A stretch of 16,647 nt of DNA, from the NCBI GenBank assembly GCA_905207535.1, contig CAJLLX010000038.1, positions 1 through 16,647 on the forward strand, written 5' to 3'. The notes beneath the pieces were generated by a model. It did no database searches and was not told the DNA's origin. It saw nothing but the letters and a program-made list of their open reading frames with translations. This document shows positions 7,715 through 15,421 of the stretch, piece after piece. The stretch is from an uncultured Muribaculaceae bacterium. GTDB taxonomy: Bacteria > Bacteroidota > Bacteroidia > Bacteroidales > Muribaculaceae. The translations under genes were made by a program, and so were the position numbers. Each line of letters begins with the position of its first letter. Position 1 is the stretch's first letter.

Positions 7715-10006
7715 ATGAGCACCTTCATTCACGATAAATACACACGAAAGGCTATGCAGCTTGTCCGCGAGGGCAAAAGCCTGTTTATCACCGGTAAAGC
7801 GGGCACAGGTAAGACCATGCTCCTGCGAGAGATTGTAAAGGAGCATGCATCCCTCAAAAAAGACTTGCTCATATGCGCCCCGACCGGCATTGCCGCGAAA
7901 AATGCCGGAGGTGCCACACTCCATTCCACCTTCAGGCTCCCTATCAGCATATATATTCCCGGCCATAAATTATCCGACCTTTTCAAACAGACAGAAAAAG
8001 AGATAGCTGTGATCCGCCAACTGAGGCTTCTTATCATTGATGAGGTGAGCATGGTCAGGTGCGACCTTATGGACATGCTCGATGAGGTTTTACGCAGGCA
8101 TCGCAATTCCACAGAGCCGTTCGGAGGAGTGCAGGTGGTGATGTTCGGCGACTTGAAGCAGTTGATGCCGGTGGCCGAAACGGTGGATGAAGAGAAACTC
8201 CTGAAACATTACCGCTCGCTCTATTTCTTTAGCAGCGAAGTCATTTCCAAGATGCATTTGCCCATGCTCGAGCTGATGACAATACATCGCCAGCACGACG
8301 GCGATTTCGTATCGTTGCTCAACAATGTCCGCGACGGAATACTCACGGATAGCGACGAGCGGCGCCTAAGGGCTAAATATGATAAGACTTTCTTTCCGAG
8401 CGCTCATTCTGAATACATTCGACTCACCACTCACCGCATTGCAGCACGAAATCACAATCTTGAAAAACTCGAGTCAATCCGCAGCTCGGAAAGGACTTAT
8501 ATTGCCTGGAAAGACGGCATATTCCCTTGGCACGAATATCCCACCGAAGAAAAGTTGCGTCTCAAAGTGGGGGCACGAGTCATGTTCGTCGCCAATGACA
8601 CCGGCGAATACCGGCAATATGTCAACGGCACACTGGGATATGTCACACAGCTATCCGACGACAAAATAGTTGTACGCACCGATGATGGCCGGCAGATTGA
8701 AGTCGGGAAAGCATCGTGGGATTTCTATAAGTATGTAATTAACAAGCAAAAGAAAGAGATTGAGCGTACCGTTTTGGGTACATTCCATCAGTTTCCTCTC
8801 CAGTTGGCTTGGGCCATCACGATACATAAAAGCCAGGGACAGACATTCGACCGCGTGGTCATTGATGCCGGACGCGCATTTGCATATGGTCAGGTATATG
8901 TCGCACTGAGCCGTTGCCGCACACTACGCGGCATCGTCCTCTCCACACCCATTACTAAAGAGATTGTAATGTCCGACCCACTCGTCGAAGAATACATACA
9001 GCTGGTGGAACGCATATGGCCGGATGATGACAGGCCGGATGAAGCTGCATTGCCATCATCTTCTTACGATTTCATCAAAAAGACCGGTTACACTACCATC
9101 GGTCATCTCTTCGAAGCCCCTTGGGACGAAATGTATTATGACGCATGGGAATCTGCCGACCATTTTTTCTATCTCGATAGACTTATCGAAGAAGACGGCG
9201 AGACCAACCGCCTGTGTGTCTGCGCGTTCCCTGAGGAGTCACTTCCCTTTGAGGTGCTGAGCCGCAGAAATTACCAAAGCATACTTTCAGTCGACTTCAT
9301 AGGTGGAGAAGCATGCCGCATTGATATCAATGACAACGGACAAGTCCGTCATTTCAACTTCTATGGCAAAGAAAAGCCGGTGAATATCGAGCGTGATGCC
9401 GTAAAACCCGATATATGGGACCGGGAACCGCTGCTCCGCACCTATAGCTACAGCCGTAACGACGAAAAAATCACCATTCACAAACACTCCCCCCTGAGCA
9501 ACTCCAATCCCTCCGAGATTGACACATATTCCGATCTTGGCAAACTCCTCCTATGTTGCGAGTGCTACAAGATCCTGCGCAACGACAGCTATTACGACGT
9601 GGCCGTGGACGACGGCACATACACCATCCTGCAGTACGATCTCAACGGACGTGCCGTCACCGACGAAGCACGAATTATAGCCGACAAATGGTTTCAAAAA
9701 AATAGAGACCACGCCAACATCCGCGCAACCTATAAAGAAGTGCCGAAGACCCGCAAACCACGCCCTCTCTCCCCGGCAGTGCCTTCGCCATCCTCCACTA
9801 AATCCTCAAAAAAATCCGCATCATCCACATCCCCCTCTGTCGAACTTCAAATCATCTCTTGCCTCCGCACCAATGGATATATGAAAGCCAAAGAGATCGC
9901 CAAAGCACTTTCCTGCACCACAAAAGATGTCAACCGTATTCTACATGGCTCTTTATCCACCAGAGGCCTTGTCGACCAATATGAATCCTACTGGACCCTC
10001 AGGTAG
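7715..10006 (+). CDS. PIF1-family superfamily 1 DNA helicase with C-terminal winged-helix-like domain
   Basis: 763-aa ATP-dependent 5'-3'-type DNA helicase (polarity inferred from family). The helicase core has Walker A GKAGTGKT (27-34), APTGIAAKNAGG with LHSTFRLP as in PIF1/RRM3, Walker B LLIIDEVSM (D109-E110), FGGVQVVMFGDLKQLMPV, the IHRQ motif, and the C-terminal ITIHKSQGQTFDRVVID and VYVALSRCRTLRG blocks. After about 430 comes a region I do not recognise (about 440-675), then a Lys/Ser/Pro linker (676-708) and a compact domain (709-763) with KAKEIAKALSCTTKDVNRIL, typical of a winged helix. The frame is open back to a TTG at 7631, but the ATG at 7715 gives a normal start. It lies 139 bp behind mcrC on the same strand; no clear promoter or terminator separates them. 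Similar helicases are common in Bacteroidetes (recollection), so the link to mcrBC is uncertain. Confidence 0.85.
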   Translation: MSTFIHDKYTRKAMQLVREGKSLFITGKAGTGKTMLLREIVKEHASLKKDLLICAPTGIAAKNAGGATLHSTFRLPISIYIPGHKLSDLFKQTEKEIAVIRQLRLLIIDEVSMVRCDLMDMLDEVLRRHRNSTEPFGGVQVVMFGDLKQLMPVAETVDEEKLLKHYRSLYFFSSEVISKMHLPMLELMTIHRQHDGDFVSLLNNVRDGILTDSDERRLRAKYDKTFFPSAHSEYIRLTTHRIAARNHNLEKLESIRSSERTYIAWKDGIFPWHEYPTEEKLRLKVGARVMFVANDTGEYRQYVNGTLGYVTQLSDDKIVVRTDDGRQIEVGKASWDFYKYVINKQKKEIERTVLGTFHQFPLQLAWAITIHKSQGQTFDRVVIDAGRAFAYGQVYVALSRCRTLRGIVLSTPITKEIVMSDPLVEEYIQLVERIWPDDDRPDEAALPSSSYDFIKKTGYTTIGHLFEAPWDEMYYDAWESADHFFYLDRLIEEDGETNRLCVCAFPEESLPFEVLSRRNYQSILSVDFIGGEACRIDINDNGQVRHFNFYGKEKPVNIERDAVKPDIWDREPLLRTYSYSRNDEKITIHKHSPLSNSNPSEIDTYSDLGKLLLCCECYKILRNDSYYDVAVDDGTYTILQYDLNGRAVTDEARIIADKWFQKNRDHANIRATYKEVPKTRKPRPLSPAVPSPSSTKSSKKSASSTSPSVELQIISCLRTNGYMKAKEIAKALSCTTKDVNRILHGSLSTRGLVDQYESYWTLR

Positions 10007-10140
10007 CCTCCGACACAATCTCTTTCCCATTATCCGTCACTTTCTCCCATATTCAGCGCGGTCTTAAGCTCTTCAGCCCGGGATTGCTTCTGCGCCGGCA
10101 TTTGATGCAAATATGTTTGTGATTGATATATGGGATGCTG

Positions 10141-11055
10141 TCAGTCGTTGTCGAACATGAGGTGGTCGTCGATGTGAGGGGTCTCGGTCTCGGCCTCCAC
10201 GGTGGGATGGCTCACGCCATGCTGACGCGATTTGCTACGCACTGACGCGATGATATAGTTGAGCCGGTTTACATCGGTGATTATCACATGCACTGTCATG
10301 GCCACCTCGGTGGTCGACAGCGGCCACACATGCAGGTGATGGATAGATTTCACTCCGTCTACCGAGAGTATCGCGCGCTCCAGCGCGTTCATATCCACCG
10401 ATTTGGGCACGGTGTCGATCGAAAGGCGTGTGCTCTCGGCCAGCAGCCCGCGAGTAGACCACGCTATGACCAGCGCTATGACGATGCCCACTATCGGGTC
10501 GAGCACATACCATCCGGTGAAATGTATCACGATGCCCGACACCACTACGCCCAGCGACACCAGCGTGTCGGCCGCCATATGCAGGTAAGCGGCTTTGACA
10601 TTCATGTCGCGGTTCTTATCCTTCATGAAGAGCCAGGCGGTCACTCCGTTGACCACCACGCCCGTAGTCGCTACCCAGGCTATCGTGTCGCCGTTCACAG
10701 CCGTCGGATGCATGAGTTTGCTTATCGCTCCCACAAGGATGGCGCCCACGGCCGCATAGAGCAGCAGTGCATTGATAAACGATGCCTGAACCGTAAATTT
10801 CTTATACCCGTAGGTATGCCGGATGTCGGGTTTATGGGTCATCAGCCTGAAGGCCACCATGGCGATGACCAGCGACGCCACGTCCGACAAATTGTGACCG
10901 GCGTCCGACAGCAGTCCCATCGAGTCGTATAAAAAACCGTACACGGCCTCCACGGCCACATATATCGCATTGAGCGCTATTCCTGCGATGAAAGCTGCAT
11001 TCAGCTTCCCCCGCGCATCCATGTGCTTGAGCACCTCTGCCTCTTCGTTTTCCAT
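10141..11055 (-). CDS. Cation diffusion facilitator, CzcD/ZitB-type zinc exporter
   Basis: 304-aa inner-membrane metal/proton antiporter, probably for Zn2+. About six transmembrane helices fill residues 20-220. The metal site is visible as H54-NLS-D58 in helix 2 (LLSDAGHNLSD) and H159-MAA-D163 in helix 5 (LHMAADTLVS), the H/D pairs typical of zinc-type members. The loop between helices 4 and 5 (MKDKNRDMNVK) lacks the long His-rich stretch of some relatives. The cytosolic C-terminal domain (about 220-304) contains HHLHVWPLSTTEVAMTVHV, typical of the family. It starts 64 nt after the lipoprotein gene stops on the same strand, so the two may be co-transcribed. No promoter was recognised in the gap. 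Its 3' end faces the helicase gene across 134 bp with no clear terminator. Confidence 0.92.
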   Translation of the reverse strand: MENEEAEVLKHMDARGKLNAAFIAGIALNAIYVAVEAVYGFLYDSMGLLSDAGHNLSDVASLVIAMVAFRLMTHKPDIRHTYGYKKFTVQASFINALLLYAAVGAILVGAISKLMHPTAVNGDTIAWVATTGVVVNGVTAWLFMKDKNRDMNVKAAYLHMAADTLVSLGVVVSGIVIHFTGWYVLDPIVGIVIALVIAWSTRGLLAESTRLSIDTVPKSVDMNALERAILSVDGVKSIHHLHVWPLSTTEVAMTVHVIITDVNRLNYIIASVRSKSRQHGVSHPTVEAETETPHIDDHLMFDND

Positions 11056-11119
11056 ATCCGTCGTCGGGCAATAGTTTGTCCCGGTTCCTCTTATCTAAAC
11101 ATTCTATCTCGCGGGCAGT

Positions 11120-11626
11120 TCAGTCGAGCTGATGCAGCGACTGCCAATAGTGCACCGATGTCTCTGCCGAGATTTTTTTCACTACTATAGCCACGCGGTA
11201 GTAGGTAAAGCGGGTCTTGCTGCCATCAGGCCAGGGAGCATAATCTATGGTGGTGTTGAAATCGTAGCACCTCTCCGACGAGTTGAGAGCCCATGTGCAA
11301 TTGCGGCTCCTTACCTCGCCGGGCACGAGTATAAAGTTTACTACCAGCGTATTGTTGACAAAATCTATCCCCTTTGTCTTCAGATCGGCGATATCGAGCT
11401 CGGGATAGTAATAAAAGTCGTCTATAGAGTTGAGAAACACCCCTTTGACAGGATATTCCTTGATCTGCTCCGACGAAAGGTCATCCGTATCTATCACTTC
11501 CGACTTCGCATCGATTGACTGTGTGACATGGATCGGCACCGACACTCCCTCGTCGCCCGACTTCTGGCAGGAGCAAAGCAATGCCATCATTGCAAACAAT
11601 ATAGCGTAAAGCGGTTTCATAATCAT
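11120..11626 (-). CDS. Small hypothetical lipoprotein
   Basis: 168-aa protein with a lipoprotein signal peptide: MIMKPLYAILFAMMALLCSC, with the lipobox LCSC and C20 as the predicted lipidated residue. Residues 21-23 are QKS, so retention in the outer or inner membrane cannot be called. An alternative start at the second Met (ATG ending at 11620) gives MKPLYAIL and a more usual signal. The mature part is mixed and probably beta-rich (DFYYYPELDIADLKTKG, NNTLVVNFILVPGE, TRFTYYRVAIVVKKIS) with two cysteines that could form a disulfide. I do not recognise a family; a PrcB-like fold is a weak possibility. It is divergent from the C10 protease gene, with 156 bp between the starts, and is followed by the zinc exporter. 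Confidence 0.75.
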   Translation of the reverse strand: MIMKPLYAILFAMMALLCSCQKSGDEGVSVPIHVTQSIDAKSEVIDTDDLSSEQIKEYPVKGVFLNSIDDFYYYPELDIADLKTKGIDFVNNTLVVNFILVPGEVRSRNCTWALNSSERCYDFNTTIDYAPWPDGSKTRFTYYRVAIVVKKISAETSVHYWQSLHQLD

Positions 11627-11718
11627 TGTATTTCGATATAAGAATATAACGTAGCTCTACGCCCCGAAATTGCAGAAATCGCCCGAAAGTTATCGCCACC
11701 CTCGCGCTTAGTAATTTT

Positions 11719-11750
11719 TTTGGGTAAGCAGCAGAAATTTGCTAATTTTG
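11719..11750 (+). promoter_or_regulatory. Bacteroidetes-type promoter for the C10 protease
   Basis: TTTG (11719-11722), a 20-bp spacer and TAATTTTG (11743-11750) match both elements of the Bacteroidetes -33/-7 consensus. Transcription should start near 11754, about 30 nt before the ATG at 11783. The in-frame TTG at 11720 is part of the -33 box and therefore not the start codon. Confidence 0.7.
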
Positions 11751-11782
11751 CACTCTCAGCAACAAAAAAGACACCTTTAGAT

Positions 11783-14269
11783 ATGAAATTCTTAATCGGA
11801 AAATACGATATACTTCGGCATATGGCCCTCGCAGCAGCCCTCACGGCTGCCGTTTCGGGTCTCAATGCCCGCACTCTCACCCCCTCCGAGGCTCTCGCAC
11901 GCCTCACGGAGGGCGACATGGCGCATAAAGCGCCGGGCCTCAGCATCGCGGCCCCTGAACTGATGCAAACGGTAAGCACCACCGACGGCCGCCCGGCGGT
12001 CTACATCTTCGCCGACTCCGACAACTGCCTTTTCGTCTCTGCCGACGATGCCGCCGAGGCGCTCTTAGGATATTGCGACGACCACAACGCCACGGGCACT
12101 CTCCCGCCGCAGCTGCAGTGGTGGATGAGCCAGTATGCCGAGCAGATCGCCGCGATTGCCGATATGCCGCAGGAGGAGGCCTCGCAGCCGGCCCGCGCTT
12201 CGTCGCGCATCGATGCTGACACCGAGCCGATAGCTCCGCTCGTCACCACCCGCTGGGACCAGGGGGAGCCATTCAACAATTCATGCCCGTCGAAAGGCGG
12301 CCAGCATGCCGTCACCGGGTGCGTGGCCACGGCCATGGCGCAGCTCATGAACTATTTTGAGTATCCCGAACGCGGCACCGGCACGGGAGATGCCACTTTC
12401 CAGGGCTCGCCGGTGAGCATGTCGCTCAGCCAGACGCTCCAGTGGAATCTGATGGCCGACTCCTACCACAGCAACTACTCCAAGCAGCAGGCTCAGGCCG
12501 TGGCCACCCTCATGGCCACATGCGGATATGCCGTCCACATGATGTACGGCCTCGACCAGTCGGGAGCCTACGACTCGCATGTGGAGACGGCGCTGCTCGA
12601 AAATTTCGGCTACGATGAAAATCTGGTGCTACTAATGCGCGACGGATTCACCCGCAGCGAATGGACCGAACTGGTCTATGCCAATCTCGCCAACATCGGC
12701 CCGCTCTACTACAGCGGCAACGACGGCTCGGCCGGCCACGCCTTCGTGTGCGACGGATATTCCCGAGGGATGTTTCATTTCAACTGGGGTTGGGGCGGCT
12801 CCTACGACGGATATTTCCGCCTCGATGCCCTCAAACCCGACGGACAGGGCACCGGAGGCAACGCCGGTGGCTTCAACAATGGCCAGATGGCTATCTTCGG
12901 CATGTGTCGCCCGGGCGAATACAAGGAGTTGCCGTTCCCCGAGGCCAAATTTAAGCATCGCGATCCCGTCACGGCATATCTTGCCGAAGATGCTCTCACC
13001 ATCTCCGGGCAGTGGGCCTACTCGGGCGACCTCCGGGGCAACCACGTGGAGATAGCCCTGGAGATGGAGCCTCTCTACGGCGAAAGCCTCCCGGCCATCT
13101 ACGTGCCGGTGGCATCCGACATCACCTCGACCTCTGAGGAGGCCTACTCGCGGGTGACCGTCCCCAATTTCGCCATCGGAGTGCCCGACGGCAACTACCG
13201 CGCACGCCTTGCCAGCCGCGAGAGGAACGCTGAGGGGTGGATCCCCTTCCAGCGCGCCTCGCTCCACCGCGACTATGTGGATCTCCATGTGGTAGACGGT
13301 GTGATGGGCATCTCGCTCGGCAACGGCGTCGATCTCTGCGACCTCTCGTCGACTTCCTACCATTATGCCGGCTATCCGGCGGCTTGCTCGGTGACTCTGC
13401 GCAATGCCGGCGACACTCCGGCCGGTGTGTCTTTCGCATGCCGATACGACGACTACGACGGCCATTCCTCCTCAGCTGTCGCTCTCCCCGCGATCACCGT
13501 AGCTCCGCGCACCACCGTGCAGCAGCATTTCACCTTCACCCCCTCCACCATCGCGGGTGTTTCCCTCCCCGCGTGGCACAAACTGGTGCTCACCGATGCC
13601 GCTAAAGGCATTGATCTTAACTGGCAGCCGGTCTACATCAATCGGCAGCTCCCCTCGGCCAACAATCTGCTTTGCCTCCTGCTCGATCCCGCGAAGGGCG
13701 CCGACGCCACGGTCAACCCCTCGTCGTTCACCCTCACCGCTATACTCCACGGCCTTACCAAAGGGTACACCGGCGACCTCTATCCGGCGCTCTTTGAGCA
13801 GACCGCCGGCAGCGACGACTACACCTTTGTGGAGTATCTCCGCGTAGACAATCCCGCCGTCAGCATCGCCTCCGGCACCACAGCCGAGGTGCAACTTCGT
13901 TGCGCCACTACCTCTGCGCCCTCTTCTGATAAGAAATATTACATAGCACTTTACGACCGCGATGTCAACGGCCTCTCCTCTGCCGGCCGCATCTACTTTG
14001 GCGAAGGAGCCTCCATCGACGCCACGGGCGATGACTCCACCGAGCTCACGGTCAAAATATCTGCGCGCGACGGTCTTCTCACCGTCGAAAGCGGCTCCGA
14101 CATCGCCTCCCTGCGCCTTTACACCCCTTCAGGTGCTCCTGTAGCAGTGCAGACTCATATCGAAGGCAGCTGCGCCAAAGCCGATGTCTCGCGCCTCTCC
14201 TCGGGCCTTTACATCATCGACATCGTCTCCCCCTCAGGCCTCCACACAGCCCGCAAATTTGCACTCTGA
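11783..14269 (+). CDS. Secreted C10-family (streptopain-like) cysteine protease with sorting-domain-like C terminus
   Basis: 828-aa precursor of an extracellular papain-fold cysteine protease. A signal peptide covers about 1-29 (basic start, then MALAAALTAAVSGLNA). The propeptide (about 30-150) has the C10 prodomain pattern CLFVSADDAAEALLGY. The catalytic domain starts near IAPLVTTRWDQGEPFN. C180 lies in TGCVATAMAQ and H319 in AGHAFVCDGY, followed by FNWGWGGSYDGYF with the conserved Trp residues, so the active site looks complete. Residues about 400-750 are beta-rich accessory domains I cannot name. The last 74 residues (755-828), with LRLYTPSGAPV and LSSGLYIIDIVS then ARKFAL, resemble the Por/type IX C-terminal sorting domain. 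A strong own promoter sits upstream. A divergent lipoprotein gene lies upstream and ribD converges 18 nt downstream. Substrate is unknown; family is firm, the sorting domain likely. Confidence 0.9.
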   Translation: MKFLIGKYDILRHMALAAALTAAVSGLNARTLTPSEALARLTEGDMAHKAPGLSIAAPELMQTVSTTDGRPAVYIFADSDNCLFVSADDAAEALLGYCDDHNATGTLPPQLQWWMSQYAEQIAAIADMPQEEASQPARASSRIDADTEPIAPLVTTRWDQGEPFNNSCPSKGGQHAVTGCVATAMAQLMNYFEYPERGTGTGDATFQGSPVSMSLSQTLQWNLMADSYHSNYSKQQAQAVATLMATCGYAVHMMYGLDQSGAYDSHVETALLENFGYDENLVLLMRDGFTRSEWTELVYANLANIGPLYYSGNDGSAGHAFVCDGYSRGMFHFNWGWGGSYDGYFRLDALKPDGQGTGGNAGGFNNGQMAIFGMCRPGEYKELPFPEAKFKHRDPVTAYLAEDALTISGQWAYSGDLRGNHVEIALEMEPLYGESLPAIYVPVASDITSTSEEAYSRVTVPNFAIGVPDGNYRARLASRERNAEGWIPFQRASLHRDYVDLHVVDGVMGISLGNGVDLCDLSSTSYHYAGYPAACSVTLRNAGDTPAGVSFACRYDDYDGHSSSAVALPAITVAPRTTVQQHFTFTPSTIAGVSLPAWHKLVLTDAAKGIDLNWQPVYINRQLPSANNLLCLLLDPAKGADATVNPSSFTLTAILHGLTKGYTGDLYPALFEQTAGSDDYTFVEYLRVDNPAVSIASGTTAEVQLRCATTSAPSSDKKYYIALYDRDVNGLSSAGRIYFGEGASIDATGDDSTELTVKISARDGLLTVESGSDIASLRLYTPSGAPVAVQTHIEGSCAKADVSRLSSGLYIIDIVSPSGLHTARKFAL

Positions 14270-14287
14270 CCCATGCATACCGCCGGC

Positions 14288-15415
14288 TTAGAAGTCCAGC
14301 GGAGTAGGACGGTGGAACCACATAAGGTGCGTAGTGCCCGCCTCCGGACCTTTCACTGAGGTGGAGGATGCGAGGTAGCGCGCCGGAAGGGTGGGCGCGG
14401 GACAGGTGCCTTCGCTCCAAAGACTGAAGGGGGCAATCTCCACCCGCGCGGCATCCCAGAGATCGCGATCTATAAGTTGCCGAAGGAAGGTTGGACCGGC
14501 CTCCACAAGCACCGACGAAATGCCATAATCCTTGTAAAGCGAGGCGAACAGCTGCGCGGGGTCGTCGTGTTCCTCCGGCGTCAGCACTACTGCAGGAGCC
14601 AACCCGCGGCGGTCGGCTTCATACTCGCTCTCGCAGGAGAGGGAGTCGGCGGCCCGGCATTCGACAGGAGCTAAGAGTGGTACAACCTGAGGCAAGCGCC
14701 CGTGGCGGTCTATGACGAAGCGGAGGGGCTGCCGGCCATACCAGCCGCGCACGGTCAGCGAGCAGTGGTCGGCCAGAGCGGTGGATGATGTGGTGAGTAT
14801 AACGTCGTGGAGCGAACGCAGACGCATGGTTGACAGCGTGGTGAGCGGCATGGAGAAGCGCTGCGGCCCGGGCGCCTCGGCGGTACGTCGGCGATCCATG
14901 AAGCCGTCGGCCGAACAGGCCCATTTCAGTGTGATCCAGGGGCGGCGGAGCAGCTGCGAGGTGAAAAACCGGCGGTTGAGCTCGCGCGCCTCGCGGCAGA
15001 GCATCCCCACCTCCACCTCCACGCCACCTTCGCGCAGCATGGCGATGCCGCGACCTGCCACCTTGGGATTGGGGTCGGTGGTGGCGATCACCACATGCGA
15101 TATGCCTGTGCGCAGTATCAGCTCGGCGCAGGGCGGCGTCTTGCCATAGTGCGAGCAGGGCTCGAGGGTGACATACATGGTGCTCCGGCTGAGCAGCGGC
15201 TTGTCGGCCTCGCTCACCGATGCCACAGCATTGACCTCGGCATGCCCAAGGCCGCGCACACGGTGCCACCCCTCCCCTATCACACGGCCGTCGGGAGCCA
15301 CTATCACGGCTCCCACCATGGGGTTGGGCGATGCGCCCCCTTTGCCGAGGGCAGCAAGCTGTAGGGCGCGGCGCATATAGATTTCAGAGGCGGGCATAGC
15401 GGATATTTCAGGCAT
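14288..15415 (-). CDS. ribD: Bifunctional riboflavin biosynthesis protein RibD
   Basis: 375-aa cytosolic enzyme expected to deaminate the GTP-derived diaminopyrimidine and then reduce its ribosyl side chain with NADPH. The N-terminal deaminase (about 9-150) has the zinc site H58-A-E60 and PC87SHYGKTPPC96, all intact. The reductase domain (about 158-375) starts with PWITLKWACSADGFMD. It departs from the usual pattern in two places: 207-223 reads LTTSSTALADHCSLTVR where VGxxTxxxDNPxLxxR is normal, and 304-311 reads VEAGPTFL where EGG is normal. R223 and D216 are kept. Start is the ATG at 15413-15415; a second Met at codon 7 (MPASEIYM) is also possible. It lies 6 nt behind the glycosyl hydrolase-like gene, so it is probably in that operon, and converges on the protease gene. 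Confidence 0.92.
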   Translation of the reverse strand: MPEISAMPASEIYMRRALQLAALGKGGASPNPMVGAVIVAPDGRVIGEGWHRVRGLGHAEVNAVASVSEADKPLLSRSTMYVTLEPCSHYGKTPPCAELILRTGISHVVIATTDPNPKVAGRGIAMLREGGVEVEVGMLCREARELNRRFFTSQLLRRPWITLKWACSADGFMDRRRTAEAPGPQRFSMPLTTLSTMRLRSLHDVILTTSSTALADHCSLTVRGWYGRQPLRFVIDRHGRLPQVVPLLAPVECRAADSLSCESEYEADRRGLAPAVVLTPEEHDDPAQLFASLYKDYGISSVLVEAGPTFLRQLIDRDLWDAARVEIAPFSLWSEGTCPAPTLPARYLASSTSVKGPEAGTTHLMWFHRPTPLDF

Positions 15416-15421
15416 TTCGGG

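Noticed and set aside
10045..10135. TCCCATAT (10045-10052) and ATATGGGA (10128-10135) as a terminator between the helicase and zinc exporter genes
   Set aside because: Only 8 pairs with a 75-nt loop and no T-run; too weak to call.
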